Origin: an uncultured Flavobacterium sp.
GTDB lineage: Bacteria; Bacteroidota; Bacteroidia; Flavobacteriales; Flavobacteriaceae
DNA length: 20,395 nt
Direction of reading: 5' to 3'
Assembly: GCF_946482535.1 (NCBI RefSeq)
Contig: NZ_CAMLRU010000025.1
Location: forward strand, 1-20,395
A model generated the notes under the pieces. The model did not search any database, was not told the origin of the DNA, and saw nothing but the letters and a program-made list of their open reading frames with translations. A program made the position numbers and the translations under genes. Of the stretch, positions 7,519 through 14,292 are shown piece after piece. The stretch's first letter is position 1. Each line of letters opens with the position of its first letter.

Positions 7519-7944
7519 ATGAAAAATATATTAGTACTTTGTACAGGCAACAGTTGTCGCAGCCAAATGGCTCACGGGTATTTAGCGCATTTTGCCAATT
7601 CAGATAATGTAAAAGTCTATTCAGCCGGAGTAGAAACCCATGGGGTAAATGCTCTAGCGGTTGCCATCATGAAAGAAGACGGTGTTGATATTTCTAAACA
7701 CACTTCTAATAACGTAGACGAGTATTTTGACATTCCGTTTGATTATGTGATTACGGTTTGTGACAATGCCAAAGAACGTTGTCCGTTTTTCCCAACTCAG
7801 GCTCAAAAGTTCCACCACAATTTTCCCGATCCTTCCAAAGTAAAAGGGTCTACCTCAGAAGTGATTGAAGAATTCAGAAGGGTAAGAGGAATGATTAAAG
7901 ATTATTGCCAAGATTTTATTCAGCAAAACCAACTGGATTTATAA
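7519..7944 (+). CDS. arsC: Arsenate reductase, low-molecular-weight phosphatase (thioredoxin-coupled) type
   Basis: This cytoplasmic enzyme reduces As(V) to As(III) for export by the upstream ACR3. The 141-residue protein has the phosphatase P-loop CTGNSCRS (C8-S15), with C8 as nucleophile and R14 as anion-binding residue. The redox pair C81 and C88 in TVCDNAKERCPFFP shuttles the disulfide outward, as in the S. aureus type. The general acid is D104 in FPDPSK. These features place it with thioredoxin-coupled ArsC and not with the glutaredoxin-coupled plasmid R773 type. It is the last gene of the operon and begins 3 nt after the methyltransferase stop. No clear terminator follows: the next gene starts about 60 nt downstream with its own promoter match, so some readthrough is possible. 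Confidence 0.96.
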   Translation: MKNILVLCTGNSCRSQMAHGYLAHFANSDNVKVYSAGVETHGVNALAVAIMKEDGVDISKHTSNNVDEYFDIPFDYVITVCDNAKERCPFFPTQAQKFHHNFPDPSKVKGSTSEVIEEFRRVRGMIKDYCQDFIQQNQLDL

Positions 7945-7977
7945 CAAGCGAATTATACTTCGGGTCATTTTTCTTAG

Positions 7978-7985
7978 TATATTTG
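7978..7985 (+). promoter_or_regulatory. Candidate -7 promoter element of the TPR lipoprotein gene
   Basis: TATATTTG matches the flavobacterial -7 consensus TAnnTTTG exactly and lies 20 nt before the chosen ATG at 8006. A TTG -33 element is not evident at the expected spacing. Its presence suggests the gene is not just a readthrough member of the ars operon. Confidence 0.5.
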
Positions 7986-8005
7986 ACTATGCTAAATGAT
8001 TGATT

Positions 8006-9730
8006 ATGAAGATTTTTGTAAAGTTTTCTGTTGTAGTGTTTCTCTTTTTTAGCGTTTCATGCAAAAAAGGGGAAAGTGTTCCTCAAAAGGAAAAAGCCGG
8101 CAAAGATACTTATGGCTGCGCTCCGCAAACTACCGATGCCCAATGGTTTCAAGGCGATAATAAAGCCCCGTTATTTAAAGGTATGGATGTACTTCATTAT
8201 CCCATAACTACCTCCAAAAAAGAAGCCCAACAGTATTTTAATCAAGGATTGGCTTTGGCGTACGGATTTAACCATGCTGAGGCAGCTCGGTCTTTTTATT
8301 ACGCCTCTAAATTAGACCCTGATTGTGCTATGGCTTATTGGGGTTATGCTTATGTTTTGGGTCCGAATTATAACGGCGGCATGGAACCCGACAATTACCA
8401 AAGAGCTTACAAGGCTATTCAGCAAGCCATAAAATTATCCGATAAAGCTTCTGATAAAGAGAAAGCGCTAATCCAAGCCATGGCAAAACGGTATACTGCT
8501 AAACCGTTAGAAGACAGAAGTTCACTGGATGTGGCGTATTCCGAAGCGATGAAAAAAATAGCCAAAAGTTATCCGGAAGATAATGATATCAATGCTTTGT
8601 ATGTAGAATCGATTATGAATTTACATCCTTGGGATTTGTATGATAAAAAAGGAAATCCCAAACCATGGACACCCGAAATTGAAACGCTTTTGGAGCAAAT
8701 ATTAAAAAAGGAACCGAAACATGTAGGCGCCAATCATTTTTATATCCATGCGGTTGAATCTTCCAACACTCCCGAAAGAGGGAATGCAGCAGCTAAGCGT
8801 TTTGACGATGGTTTGGTTCCGGGTTCGGGACATTTGATTCATATGCCTTCTCATATTTATATCAGAACGGGAGAATACCACAAAGGCACTCTGGCTAATA
8901 TCAATGCGGTGAAAAAAGACAGCGTTTATGTTACCATGTGTCATGCTCAAGGCGCTTATCCTTTGGCTTATTATCCGCATAATTTTCATTTTTTGGCGGG
9001 CACAGCAACTTTAGAAGGGAATTACAAATGGGCCATGTATGGTGCTAACGAAACCGCAAATCATGTTCATCCTAAAACCATGACAGCACCCGGTTGGTCA
9101 ACCTTGCAACATTATTATGTTATACCGTACTACGTGGCTGTTAAGTTTGGCAAATGGGATGAAGTGTTGCAAATGAGGTTAGTCTCAGACACCTTGAAAT
9201 ATCCTTCAGCTGTTGCTCACTATGCCAAGGGGATGGCTTATTTGGGTAAAAAAGATATGGCAAAAGCCAAAACAGAATTAAAAAAATTAGAATCTCTGGC
9301 CAATGATAAGGCAATGAAGCAAATGACCATTTGGGAAATTAATTCGATGTATGATATTTTACAGATAGCAGTTAAAGTTTTAAAAGGCGAAATTTTAGCC
9401 TCAGAAGGAAAATACGCTCAGAGTATTGCGTCACTCAAAGAGGCTGTTGCCATTGAAGATCAATTGAATTATAACGAACCGCCCGATTGGTTCTTTTCGG
9501 TAAGGCATCATTTAGGTGCGGTGCAAATCGAGGCCGGAAACTACAAGGAAGCGATTCAGACTTATCAGCAAGATTTGAAAACGTTCCGCAACAACGGTTG
9601 GGCGCAACACGGATTGAAATTGGCTTATCAAAAACTCAATAACTCCCAAAAAGTAAAAGAAATCGAAAGGTTGTTGGCTAAAAGTTGGGCCACTGCTGAT
9701 ATCAAAATTTCCACTTCCAGGATTAAATAA
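8006..9730 (+). CDS. TPR-repeat lipoprotein of unknown function with conserved His motifs
   Basis: This is a 574-residue envelope protein. MKIFVKFSVVVFLFFSVSC is a lipoprotein-like signal, with C19 the likely lipidated residue; the lipobox is loose, as is common in Bacteroidota. Tetratricopeptide-type helical pairs follow: QQYFNQGLALAYGFNHAEAA (about 73-92), a second set around 410-430 and a third at 520-555. The middle holds strongly family-like His motifs: NHFYIHAVESS, HLIHMPSHIYIRTGEYH and YYPHNFHFLAG. Regularly placed histidines suggest metal or cofactor binding, but no enzyme activity is known to me. I chose the ATG at 8006; an upstream TTG (8000) would add two residues. It follows the ars operon by 61 nt, with its own -7 promoter match. 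A functional tie to arsenic is only positional. Confidence 0.87.
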   Translation: MKIFVKFSVVVFLFFSVSCKKGESVPQKEKAGKDTYGCAPQTTDAQWFQGDNKAPLFKGMDVLHYPITTSKKEAQQYFNQGLALAYGFNHAEAARSFYYASKLDPDCAMAYWGYAYVLGPNYNGGMEPDNYQRAYKAIQQAIKLSDKASDKEKALIQAMAKRYTAKPLEDRSSLDVAYSEAMKKIAKSYPEDNDINALYVESIMNLHPWDLYDKKGNPKPWTPEIETLLEQILKKEPKHVGANHFYIHAVESSNTPERGNAAAKRFDDGLVPGSGHLIHMPSHIYIRTGEYHKGTLANINAVKKDSVYVTMCHAQGAYPLAYYPHNFHFLAGTATLEGNYKWAMYGANETANHVHPKTMTAPGWSTLQHYYVIPYYVAVKFGKWDEVLQMRLVSDTLKYPSAVAHYAKGMAYLGKKDMAKAKTELKKLESLANDKAMKQMTIWEINSMYDILQIAVKVLKGEILASEGKYAQSIASLKEAVAIEDQLNYNEPPDWFFSVRHHLGAVQIEAGNYKEAIQTYQQDLKTFRNNGWAQHGLKLAYQKLNNSQKVKEIERLLAKSWATADIKISTSRIK

Positions 9731-9768
9731 CAAAAACAGACTCAAGTTCGTCAGTTCAAGTTTTTTTA

Positions 9769-9859
9769 TTTCACTTCAGTGGAATAAAAAAAAGTATCGA
9801 GAACCCTTATTTAAAAAGCTTCTCGATACAATTTTGTTTCACAAAATCACTCGAAGTGA
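9769..9859. repeat. Composite intergenic hairpin element (four successive inverted repeats)
   Basis: Four hairpins stand almost end to end between convergent genes. They are TTTCAC/GTGGAA (9769-9784, one G-U pair), GTATCGAGAA/TTCTCGATAC (9794-9829, 10 bp), ATTTTGT/ACAAAAT (9831-9847, 7 bp, loop TTC) and TCACT/AGTGA (9847-9859, loop CGA). The long one doubles as a terminator. The arrangement looks like a REP-type dispersed element, but this window contains one copy only. Confidence 0.6.
9786..9829 (-). terminator. Rho-independent terminator of lpd
   Basis: The 10-bp stem GTATCGAGAA/TTCTCGATAC (9794-9803 with 9820-9829) is followed on the minus strand by a run of eight T (9793-9786). The lpd stop lies about 40 nt upstream on that strand. 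On the plus strand the stem is followed by AATTTTG, so it may also act weakly for the TPR lipoprotein gene. Confidence 0.75.
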
Positions 9860-9868
9860 CGTTATTGA

Positions 9869-11272
9869 TTAGATATGCAACGGACGATTATCCGTAGCGG
9901 CTAAAGCGGCTTCTTTGATGGCTTCGGCAAAAGTTGGATGCGCATGTGACATTCTTGAAATATCTTCAGCAGAAGCACGGAATTCCATTGCGGTTACGGC
10001 TTCGGCAATTAAATCGGCACAACGAGCGCCTATCATGTGAACGCCCAATACTTCGTCTGTTTTGGCATCGGCTAAAATCTTAACAAAACCATCGTTATCA
10101 GCACTGGCACGCGCTCTTCCTAAGGCTTTGAAAGGGAAACTTCCGGCTTTATAATTAACACCATCGGCTTTTAATTGCTCTTCGGTTTTACCGACAGCGG
10201 CAACTTCAGGCCAAGTGTAAACAACACCCGGAATTAAGTTGTAATCGATGTGAGGTTTTTGACCGGCTAAGATTTCGGCCACAAGCGTTCCTTCTTCTTC
10301 GGCTTTGTGGGCCAACATGGCACCGCGAACCACATCACCAATCGCGTAGATATTCGGAACATTGGTTTGCAAATGGTCATTCACTTCAATCATACCTCGT
10401 TCGGTTACTTTTACACCGGCTTTATCGGCTGCTAAACCGTCGGTGTAAGGACGACGTCCCACGGCTACCAAGCAATAATCGCCTTCGAAAGTTACCGTAT
10501 TGCCTTTAGCATCATCAGCAGCAACGGTTACGTTTTTACCTTTGCGAGTTACTTCTTTTACTTTGTGAGAAGTGTAGAATTTCATGCCTTGTTTTTTCAA
10601 GACTTTGGTCAATTCTTTCGACAAACCGCCATCCATACCCGGAATGATTCGGTCTAAGAATTCGATTACCGAAACCTGAGCACCTAAACGCAAATAAACT
10701 TGTCCTAATTCGATACCGATAACACCACCACCAATGATGATTAAATGTTTCGGAACTTCAGGTAATTTCAACGCTTCGGTAGAAGTGATGATTCTTTCTT
10801 TATCGATTTTGATAAAAGGCAAAGTTGACGGTTTGGAACCGGTAGCAATGATGATATTTTTTCCTTCGATTACTTCTGAAGTACCGTCGGCTTTGGTTAC
10901 TTTCACATGGGTAGCATCTTCAAAAGAACCCAATCCTTCAAAAACGGTGATTTTGTTTTTGTCCATTAAAAACTTAACGCCACCACTGGTTTGATCTACC
11001 ACGGCTTGTTTTCGGGCAATCATTTTTTCGAGATTTACTTTTACTTTTCCGGATACTTCGATACCGTGATCGGCAAAGTGCTGCAATTCTTCATAATGAT
11101 GCGAAGAAGCTAAAAGTGCTTTGGATGGAATACAACCTACATTTAAGCAAGTACCTCCTAAAGTACTGTATTTTTCGATGATAGCGGTTTTGAAACCCAA
11201 CTGGGCACAACGAATAGCCGAAACATATCCGCCCGGCCCTGAACCTATGATGACAACGTCAAATGAACTCAT
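9869..11272 (-). CDS. lpd: Dihydrolipoyl dehydrogenase (E3 component)
   Basis: This FAD flavoenzyme reoxidises dihydrolipoamide on the pyruvate, 2-oxoglutarate or branched-chain 2-oxoacid dehydrogenase complexes and passes electrons to NAD+. The 467-residue protein has the N-terminal FAD motif GSGPGGYVSA (10-19). The redox-active disulfide is C42/C47 in GGTCLNVGCIPSKALL. The NAD motif is GGGVIGIELG, and the second FAD motif is NIYAIGDVVRGAMLAHKAEEEG. The C-terminal catalytic His-Glu pair is H445/E450 in SHAHPTFAEAIKEAA. All are intact, so it is a true lipoamide dehydrogenase and not mercuric or glutathione reductase. It stands alone: no E1 or E2 gene is adjacent, which fits an E3 shared between complexes. 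A hairpin terminator follows and a -7 promoter match precedes it. Confidence 0.97.
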   Translation of the reverse strand: MSSFDVVIIGSGPGGYVSAIRCAQLGFKTAIIEKYSTLGGTCLNVGCIPSKALLASSHHYEELQHFADHGIEVSGKVKVNLEKMIARKQAVVDQTSGGVKFLMDKNKITVFEGLGSFEDATHVKVTKADGTSEVIEGKNIIIATGSKPSTLPFIKIDKERIITSTEALKLPEVPKHLIIIGGGVIGIELGQVYLRLGAQVSVIEFLDRIIPGMDGGLSKELTKVLKKQGMKFYTSHKVKEVTRKGKNVTVAADDAKGNTVTFEGDYCLVAVGRRPYTDGLAADKAGVKVTERGMIEVNDHLQTNVPNIYAIGDVVRGAMLAHKAEEEGTLVAEILAGQKPHIDYNLIPGVVYTWPEVAAVGKTEEQLKADGVNYKAGSFPFKALGRARASADNDGFVKILADAKTDEVLGVHMIGARCADLIAEAVTAMEFRASAEDISRMSHAHPTFAEAIKEAALAATDNRPLHI

Positions 11273-11312
11273 GATAGTATATGAATTAGTGTGTTTTATT
11301 TTTTTTGCGTCA

Positions 11313-11320
11313 CAAAATTA
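11313..11320 (-). promoter_or_regulatory. Candidate -7 promoter element of lpd
   Basis: On the minus strand this is TAATTTTG, an exact fit to TAnnTTTG, 40 nt upstream of the lpd ATG. No TTG is visible at 17-23 nt spacing upstream, so support is limited to the -7 box. Confidence 0.45.
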
Positions 11321-11375
11321 CAGTTTTTTATTCAGTAAAAAATGAAATAATTTGGTTAAAAGATATAGTTGCTTT

Positions 11376-11828
11376 TTAAAGCGTAAATGCAGTAGTGTTT
11401 TTGACTTCGCCTATCATAAAAGTACTGTGTGTACTGCCGATGTGCTGGAGTGTGGTTAATTTAGTGACCATAAATTCGCGATAAGCTTCCATATTTTTGA
11501 CACAAATTTTTAAAATATAATCGTAATCACCACTTACATGAAAACACTCTAAAACTTCGTCTAACTTAACGACTTGGTGTTCAAAAGTGGTCAGAAACTC
11601 TTTGGTATGTTGGATGAGCTTGATGTGACAAAACACCACGAAACCTTTGTCGATTTTGTTCCTATTCAGTAAAGCTACATATTTATCAATGATGCCTTCG
11701 CGCTCTAATTTCTTGATACGCTCGTAAACAGCAGTGACCGAAAGATTCAATTTTACCGAAAGTTCTTTGGTGGTTTTCTTGGTGTCTTGTTGGAGTAGGG
11801 CGAGGAGTTTTTTGTCGATGATATCCAT
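11376..11828 (-). CDS. Lrp/AsnC-family transcriptional regulator
   Basis: This DNA-binding regulator typically responds to amino acids. The 150-residue protein has an N-terminal helix-turn-helix (LLALLQQDTKKTTKELSVKLNLSVTAVYERIKKLEREGII, about 8-47) in the classic Lrp arrangement, and a C-terminal ligand-binding RAM domain (about 65-140) with the usual CFHVSGDYDYILKICVKNMEAYREF segment. It is divergent from a Cys/Met-metabolism PLP enzyme, the usual place for a local Lrp regulator and its target. Two AGTTTT-N-AAAACT dyads lie between them. Six tandem AACAACC units end directly at its ATG and fill the position of a ribosome binding site. The effector is unknown; methionine or another sulfur amino acid is a reasonable guess from the neighbour. 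Confidence 0.93.
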   Translation of the reverse strand: MDIIDKKLLALLQQDTKKTTKELSVKLNLSVTAVYERIKKLEREGIIDKYVALLNRNKIDKGFVVFCHIKLIQHTKEFLTTFEHQVVKLDEVLECFHVSGDYDYILKICVKNMEAYREFMVTKLTTLQHIGSTHSTFMIGEVKNTTAFTL

Positions 11829-11870
11829 GGTTGTTGGTTGTTGGTTGTTGGTTGTTGGTTGTTGGTTGTT
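11829..11870. repeat. Six perfect tandem copies of a 7-bp unit abutting the lrp start codon
   Basis: On the plus strand the unit is GGTTGTT, repeated six times without error; on the lrp strand it reads AACAACC and ends at the ATG. It therefore forms the last 42 nt of the lrp leader. Perfect 7-bp tandem repeats of this length are prone to slippage, so leader length may vary between isolates. Confidence 0.95.
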
Positions 11871-11876
11871 GAGAAT

Positions 11877-11889
11877 AGTTTTTAAAACT
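11877..11889. promoter_or_regulatory. Candidate Lrp operator, site 1
   Basis: AGTTTTTAAAACT is symmetric around its central base (AGTTTT/AAAACT). With the two flanking bases ATAG it is the exact reverse complement of site 2 over 15 bp. AT-rich dyads of this size fit Lrp-type binding. It lies 48 nt upstream of the lrp start, so it may mediate autoregulation. Confidence 0.5.
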
Positions 11890-11948
11890 GAAATTGTTAT
11901 TAATGAAGAGTAAATTTAATAATATTTTCTAATAAATTAAATTTAAAT

Positions 11949-11961
11949 AGTTTTAAAAACT
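11949..11961. promoter_or_regulatory. Candidate Lrp operator, site 2
   Basis: AGTTTTAAAAACT is the mirror copy of site 1, with centres 72 bp apart, close to seven helical turns. It lies 17 bp upstream of the candidate -33 element of the divergent PLP-enzyme gene. Two phased sites suit the cooperative or octameric binding known for Lrp proteins. Confidence 0.5.
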
Positions 11962-11978
11962 ATATTTTTTTATATGAA

Positions 11979-12009
11979 TTGATAATTTTACTGTATTTGT
12001 TCAATTTTG
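11979..12009 (+). promoter_or_regulatory. Candidate promoter of the PLP-enzyme gene
   Basis: TTG at 11979-11981 is followed after 20 nt by CAATTTTG (12002-12009), one mismatch from TAnnTTTG. The predicted start of transcription is about 20 nt before the ATG at 12035. The spacing is good, but the -7 box is imperfect. Confidence 0.4.
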
Positions 12010-12034
12010 TTAAAGAAAAAAATGATCCCAATTT

Positions 12035-13285
12035 ATGAACTACAGTATAGACCCAACAACCAACAACCAACACTCAACAACCAATACAGATTTCCATCCC
12101 GCCGATAAAATCCAAGATTTACAATACTTTGGTGAATTTGGTGGTGTGAATCCTTCGATTTCCGATAGTTCTACTTATACTTTTCTTTCGGCCAAAACCA
12201 TGTTTGATACTTTTGAAGGGAATGCCGAAGGTTGTTATTTGTATTCGCGTCATTCCTCGCCTATGAACTTGTACTTAGGTCAAGCTTTAGCCGCTATGGA
12301 AGGCACCGAAAGTGCTAACGTATCCGCTTCAGGAATGGGTGCGATTACCCCTGTTTTGCTCCAATTGTGTGCTGCCGGAGACGAGATTGTCTCCAGCCGT
12401 ACCATTTATGGCGGAACCTACGCTTTTATGAAAAACATGCTTCCGAAATGGAACATCAAAACCCGTTTTGTAGACATTACGAAATTAGATCAAGTGACCG
12501 CAGCGATTACGCCAAACACCAAAGTGTTGTATTGCGAAACGGTTAGCAATCCATTGTTGGAAGTCGCTGATATCGAAGCTTTAGCGATTATTGCCAAGGA
12601 ACACAATATCAAATTAGTGGTCGACAATACTTTTTCGCCATTATCCGTTGCACCGGCCAAGTTAGGAGCCGATGTGGTGATTCACAGTTTGACCAAATTT
12701 ATTAATGGTAGTAGTGATACCGTTGGCGGGGTCATTTGTGCTTCGCAAGATTTTATCAATGATTTGAAAAATGTTAATGATGGTGCGAGTATGCTTTTGG
12801 GACCAACCATGGACAGTTTGAGAGCGGCGAGCATTCTGAAGAATTTACGTACCCTTCATATTCGAATGAAACAACACAGTCATAATGCATTGAGTTTGGC
12901 TCAAAAATTTGAAAGCGATGGATTAAAAGTGGTTTATCCGGGATTGCCTAGTCATCCGAGTCATGAACTCTATGCAAGCATGATTAATCCCGAATATGGT
13001 TTTGGCGGAATGATGACCATCGACGTTGGTTCTTTAGACAAAGCCAATGAATTAATGGAGTTGATGCAACACCGAAACTTGGGCTACTTGGCAGTAAGTT
13101 TAGGATTTTATAAAACACTGTTCAGTGCGCCGGGAAGTTCTACCTCAAGCGAAATTCCGTTAGAAGAGCAAAAAGAAATGGGATTAACCGATGGATTAAT
13201 TCGTTTTTCTATAGGATTAGACAATGATATTGAGCGCACGTATCAAATGATGAAACAGTGCATGACCGAATTAAAAGTTTTATAA
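12035..13285 (+). CDS. Cys/Met-metabolism PLP-dependent enzyme (cystathionine gamma-synthase / methionine gamma-lyase family)
   Basis: This is a gamma-family PLP enzyme acting on sulfur amino acids. The 416-residue protein has the PLP lysine K221 in HSLTKFINGSSD, D197 (VVDNTF) for the pyridine nitrogen, and Y125 (TIYGGTYAF) stacking on the ring. YSR 70-72 serves phosphate binding from the partner subunit. The residue two after Y125 is G127, where P. putida methionine gamma-lyase has its catalytic Cys116. That argues against a classical MGL and leaves cystathionine synthase/lyase or homocysteine-forming activity open. The first 20 or so residues (DPTTNNQHSTTN) come from AACAACC repeats and look like an appended tail before the conserved FHPADKIQDLQYFGEFGG. 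It is divergent from an Lrp regulator and followed by a strong terminator. Confidence 0.92.
   Translation: MNYSIDPTTNNQHSTTNTDFHPADKIQDLQYFGEFGGVNPSISDSSTYTFLSAKTMFDTFEGNAEGCYLYSRHSSPMNLYLGQALAAMEGTESANVSASGMGAITPVLLQLCAAGDEIVSSRTIYGGTYAFMKNMLPKWNIKTRFVDITKLDQVTAAITPNTKVLYCETVSNPLLEVADIEALAIIAKEHNIKLVVDNTFSPLSVAPAKLGADVVIHSLTKFINGSSDTVGGVICASQDFINDLKNVNDGASMLLGPTMDSLRAASILKNLRTLHIRMKQHSHNALSLAQKFESDGLKVVYPGLPSHPSHELYASMINPEYGFGGMMTIDVGSLDKANELMELMQHRNLGYLAVSLGFYKTLFSAPGSSTSSEIPLEEQKEMGLTDGLIRFSIGLDNDIERTYQMMKQCMTELKVL
12055..12082. repeat. AACAACC repeats inside the start of the PLP-enzyme gene
   Basis: Four 7-bp units run in register: AACAACC, AACAACC, AACACTC (degenerate) and AACAACC. It is the same unit as in the lrp leader but in inverted orientation, so both divergent mRNAs carry AACAACC near their start codons. 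The tract encodes codons within residues 7-17. Confidence 0.9.
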
Positions 13286-13311
13286 TTGTTTATAAATTGA
13301 ATTGTTGAATG

Positions 13312-13342
13312 TCCGTTGGTACGCCATGCCAACGGATTTTTT
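13312..13342 (+). terminator. Rho-independent terminator of the PLP-enzyme gene
   Basis: The 8-bp stem TCCGTTGG/CCAACGGA (13312-13319 with 13329-13336), with a 9-nt loop, is followed directly by TTTTTT. It lies 26 nt after the stop codon. Confidence 0.9.
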
Positions 13343-13344
13343 AT

Positions 13345-13378
13345 TTGATGTAAAAGGTAGTATTTTTTTGTATCTTTA
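13345..13378 (+). promoter_or_regulatory. Candidate promoter of the T9SS cargo gene
   Basis: TTG at 13345-13347 and TATCTTTA at 13371-13378 (one mismatch from TAnnTTTG) are separated by 23 nt, the upper end of the usual range. The predicted start of transcription lies about 18 nt before the ATG at 13401. Confidence 0.4.
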
Positions 13379-13400
13379 TGCATTATAAATCCTTAGCATA

Positions 13401-14282
13401 ATGATAAAACAATATTTTTTTTGGATTTGTTTAGTGTTTGGATTCAATGCAACAGCACAGGTTATTAATTTTCCGGATGCCAATTTTAAAAATCTATTGC
13501 TCACTGAACTCTTGGTTGATACGAACGCCGATGGTATTAATGATTCAGATGTTGACACCAACAATGATGGAGAGATTAATCAACTGGAAGCCTTACAAGT
13601 GACTTGGTTAACCATTAACGGCAGTAATATTACCAATTTATCAGGGATAGAATATTTTACTCAAATTACCGATTTGTATATAAGCGGAATTCAAGCGACA
13701 TCGGTGAATTTGAGCAGTTTTAGTTTGCTGTGGAGAATGTGGTGTAACAATACTTTTATTACCGAAATTAATTTATGCGGTACCAATGTTCGGCATTTAT
13801 GGTGTCAAGACAATCCGTACTTAACTTCCTTGTATCTCAAAAACGGAGTGATTTCAAATGATTTGGCTAAAAACGGAAGTCAGATACCGCCACCGTTGCA
13901 CAATTTTGAATTTGGCAACACGCCTTTACTCAATTACATATGTTATGATGAAGGAGAATATCCCGCGGTATTATATGGCATTGGTTTCAATACCTCGGGC
14001 AAAACATTAACCACAGACTGCAATAACACTTGTGCCTTATCGGTGGCAGACAATGAAAGTATTGATTTTGGGGTTTACCCGAATCCGACCAACAATATCT
14101 TGCATTTGGTTTTATCTCCTGAAACAATTGTTAAATCGGGTTGTATCTATAATATCATGGGACAAAAAGTAGTAACTTTCGATACTGTTGCCACCGATGT
14201 TAGTTTTTTACCGCAAGGCCATTATCTTATTGCCTTGGAAACCGACAAAGGAAAGGCAACCAAACCCTTTGTAAAATTATAA
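13401..14282 (+). CDS. Secreted repeat protein with T9SS type A sorting domain
   Basis: This 293-residue protein should leave the cell by the type IX secretion system. Residues 1-20 (MIKQYFFWICLVFGFNATAQ) form a signal peptide. Two EF-hand-like calcium loops follow: DTNADGIND (40-48) and DTNNDGEIN (52-60), ending at an LEA. A degenerate leucine-rich-repeat-like region runs from about 68 to 180 (LTINGSNITNLSGIE, LYISG, LWCQDNPYLTSLYLKNG), with several cysteines. The C-terminal domain from about 222 (FGVYPNPTNNILHL, IYNIMGQKV, LPQGHYLIALE and a KPFVKL end) is the type A T9SS signal. It may be surface-attached or released and is likely involved in adhesion or binding; no enzyme motif is visible. 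The M28 peptidase gene starts 10 nt after its stop, so the two are probably one transcript. Confidence 0.88.
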   Translation: MIKQYFFWICLVFGFNATAQVINFPDANFKNLLLTELLVDTNADGINDSDVDTNNDGEINQLEALQVTWLTINGSNITNLSGIEYFTQITDLYISGIQATSVNLSSFSLLWRMWCNNTFITEINLCGTNVRHLWCQDNPYLTSLYLKNGVISNDLAKNGSQIPPPLHNFEFGNTPLLNYICYDEGEYPAVLYGIGFNTSGKTLTTDCNNTCALSVADNESIDFGVYPNPTNNILHLVLSPETIVKSGCIYNIMGQKVVTFDTVATDVSFLPQGHYLIALETDKGKATKPFVKL

Positions 14283-14292
14283 TTTAAACCGA

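Noticed and set aside
11829..12082. CRISPR-like repeats
   Set aside because: The units are 7 bp, directly tandem and without spacers.
12022..12108. 28-codon frame overlapping the start of the PLP-enzyme gene
   Set aside because: It is too short and lacks support as a gene; kept only as part of the repeat-slippage idea.
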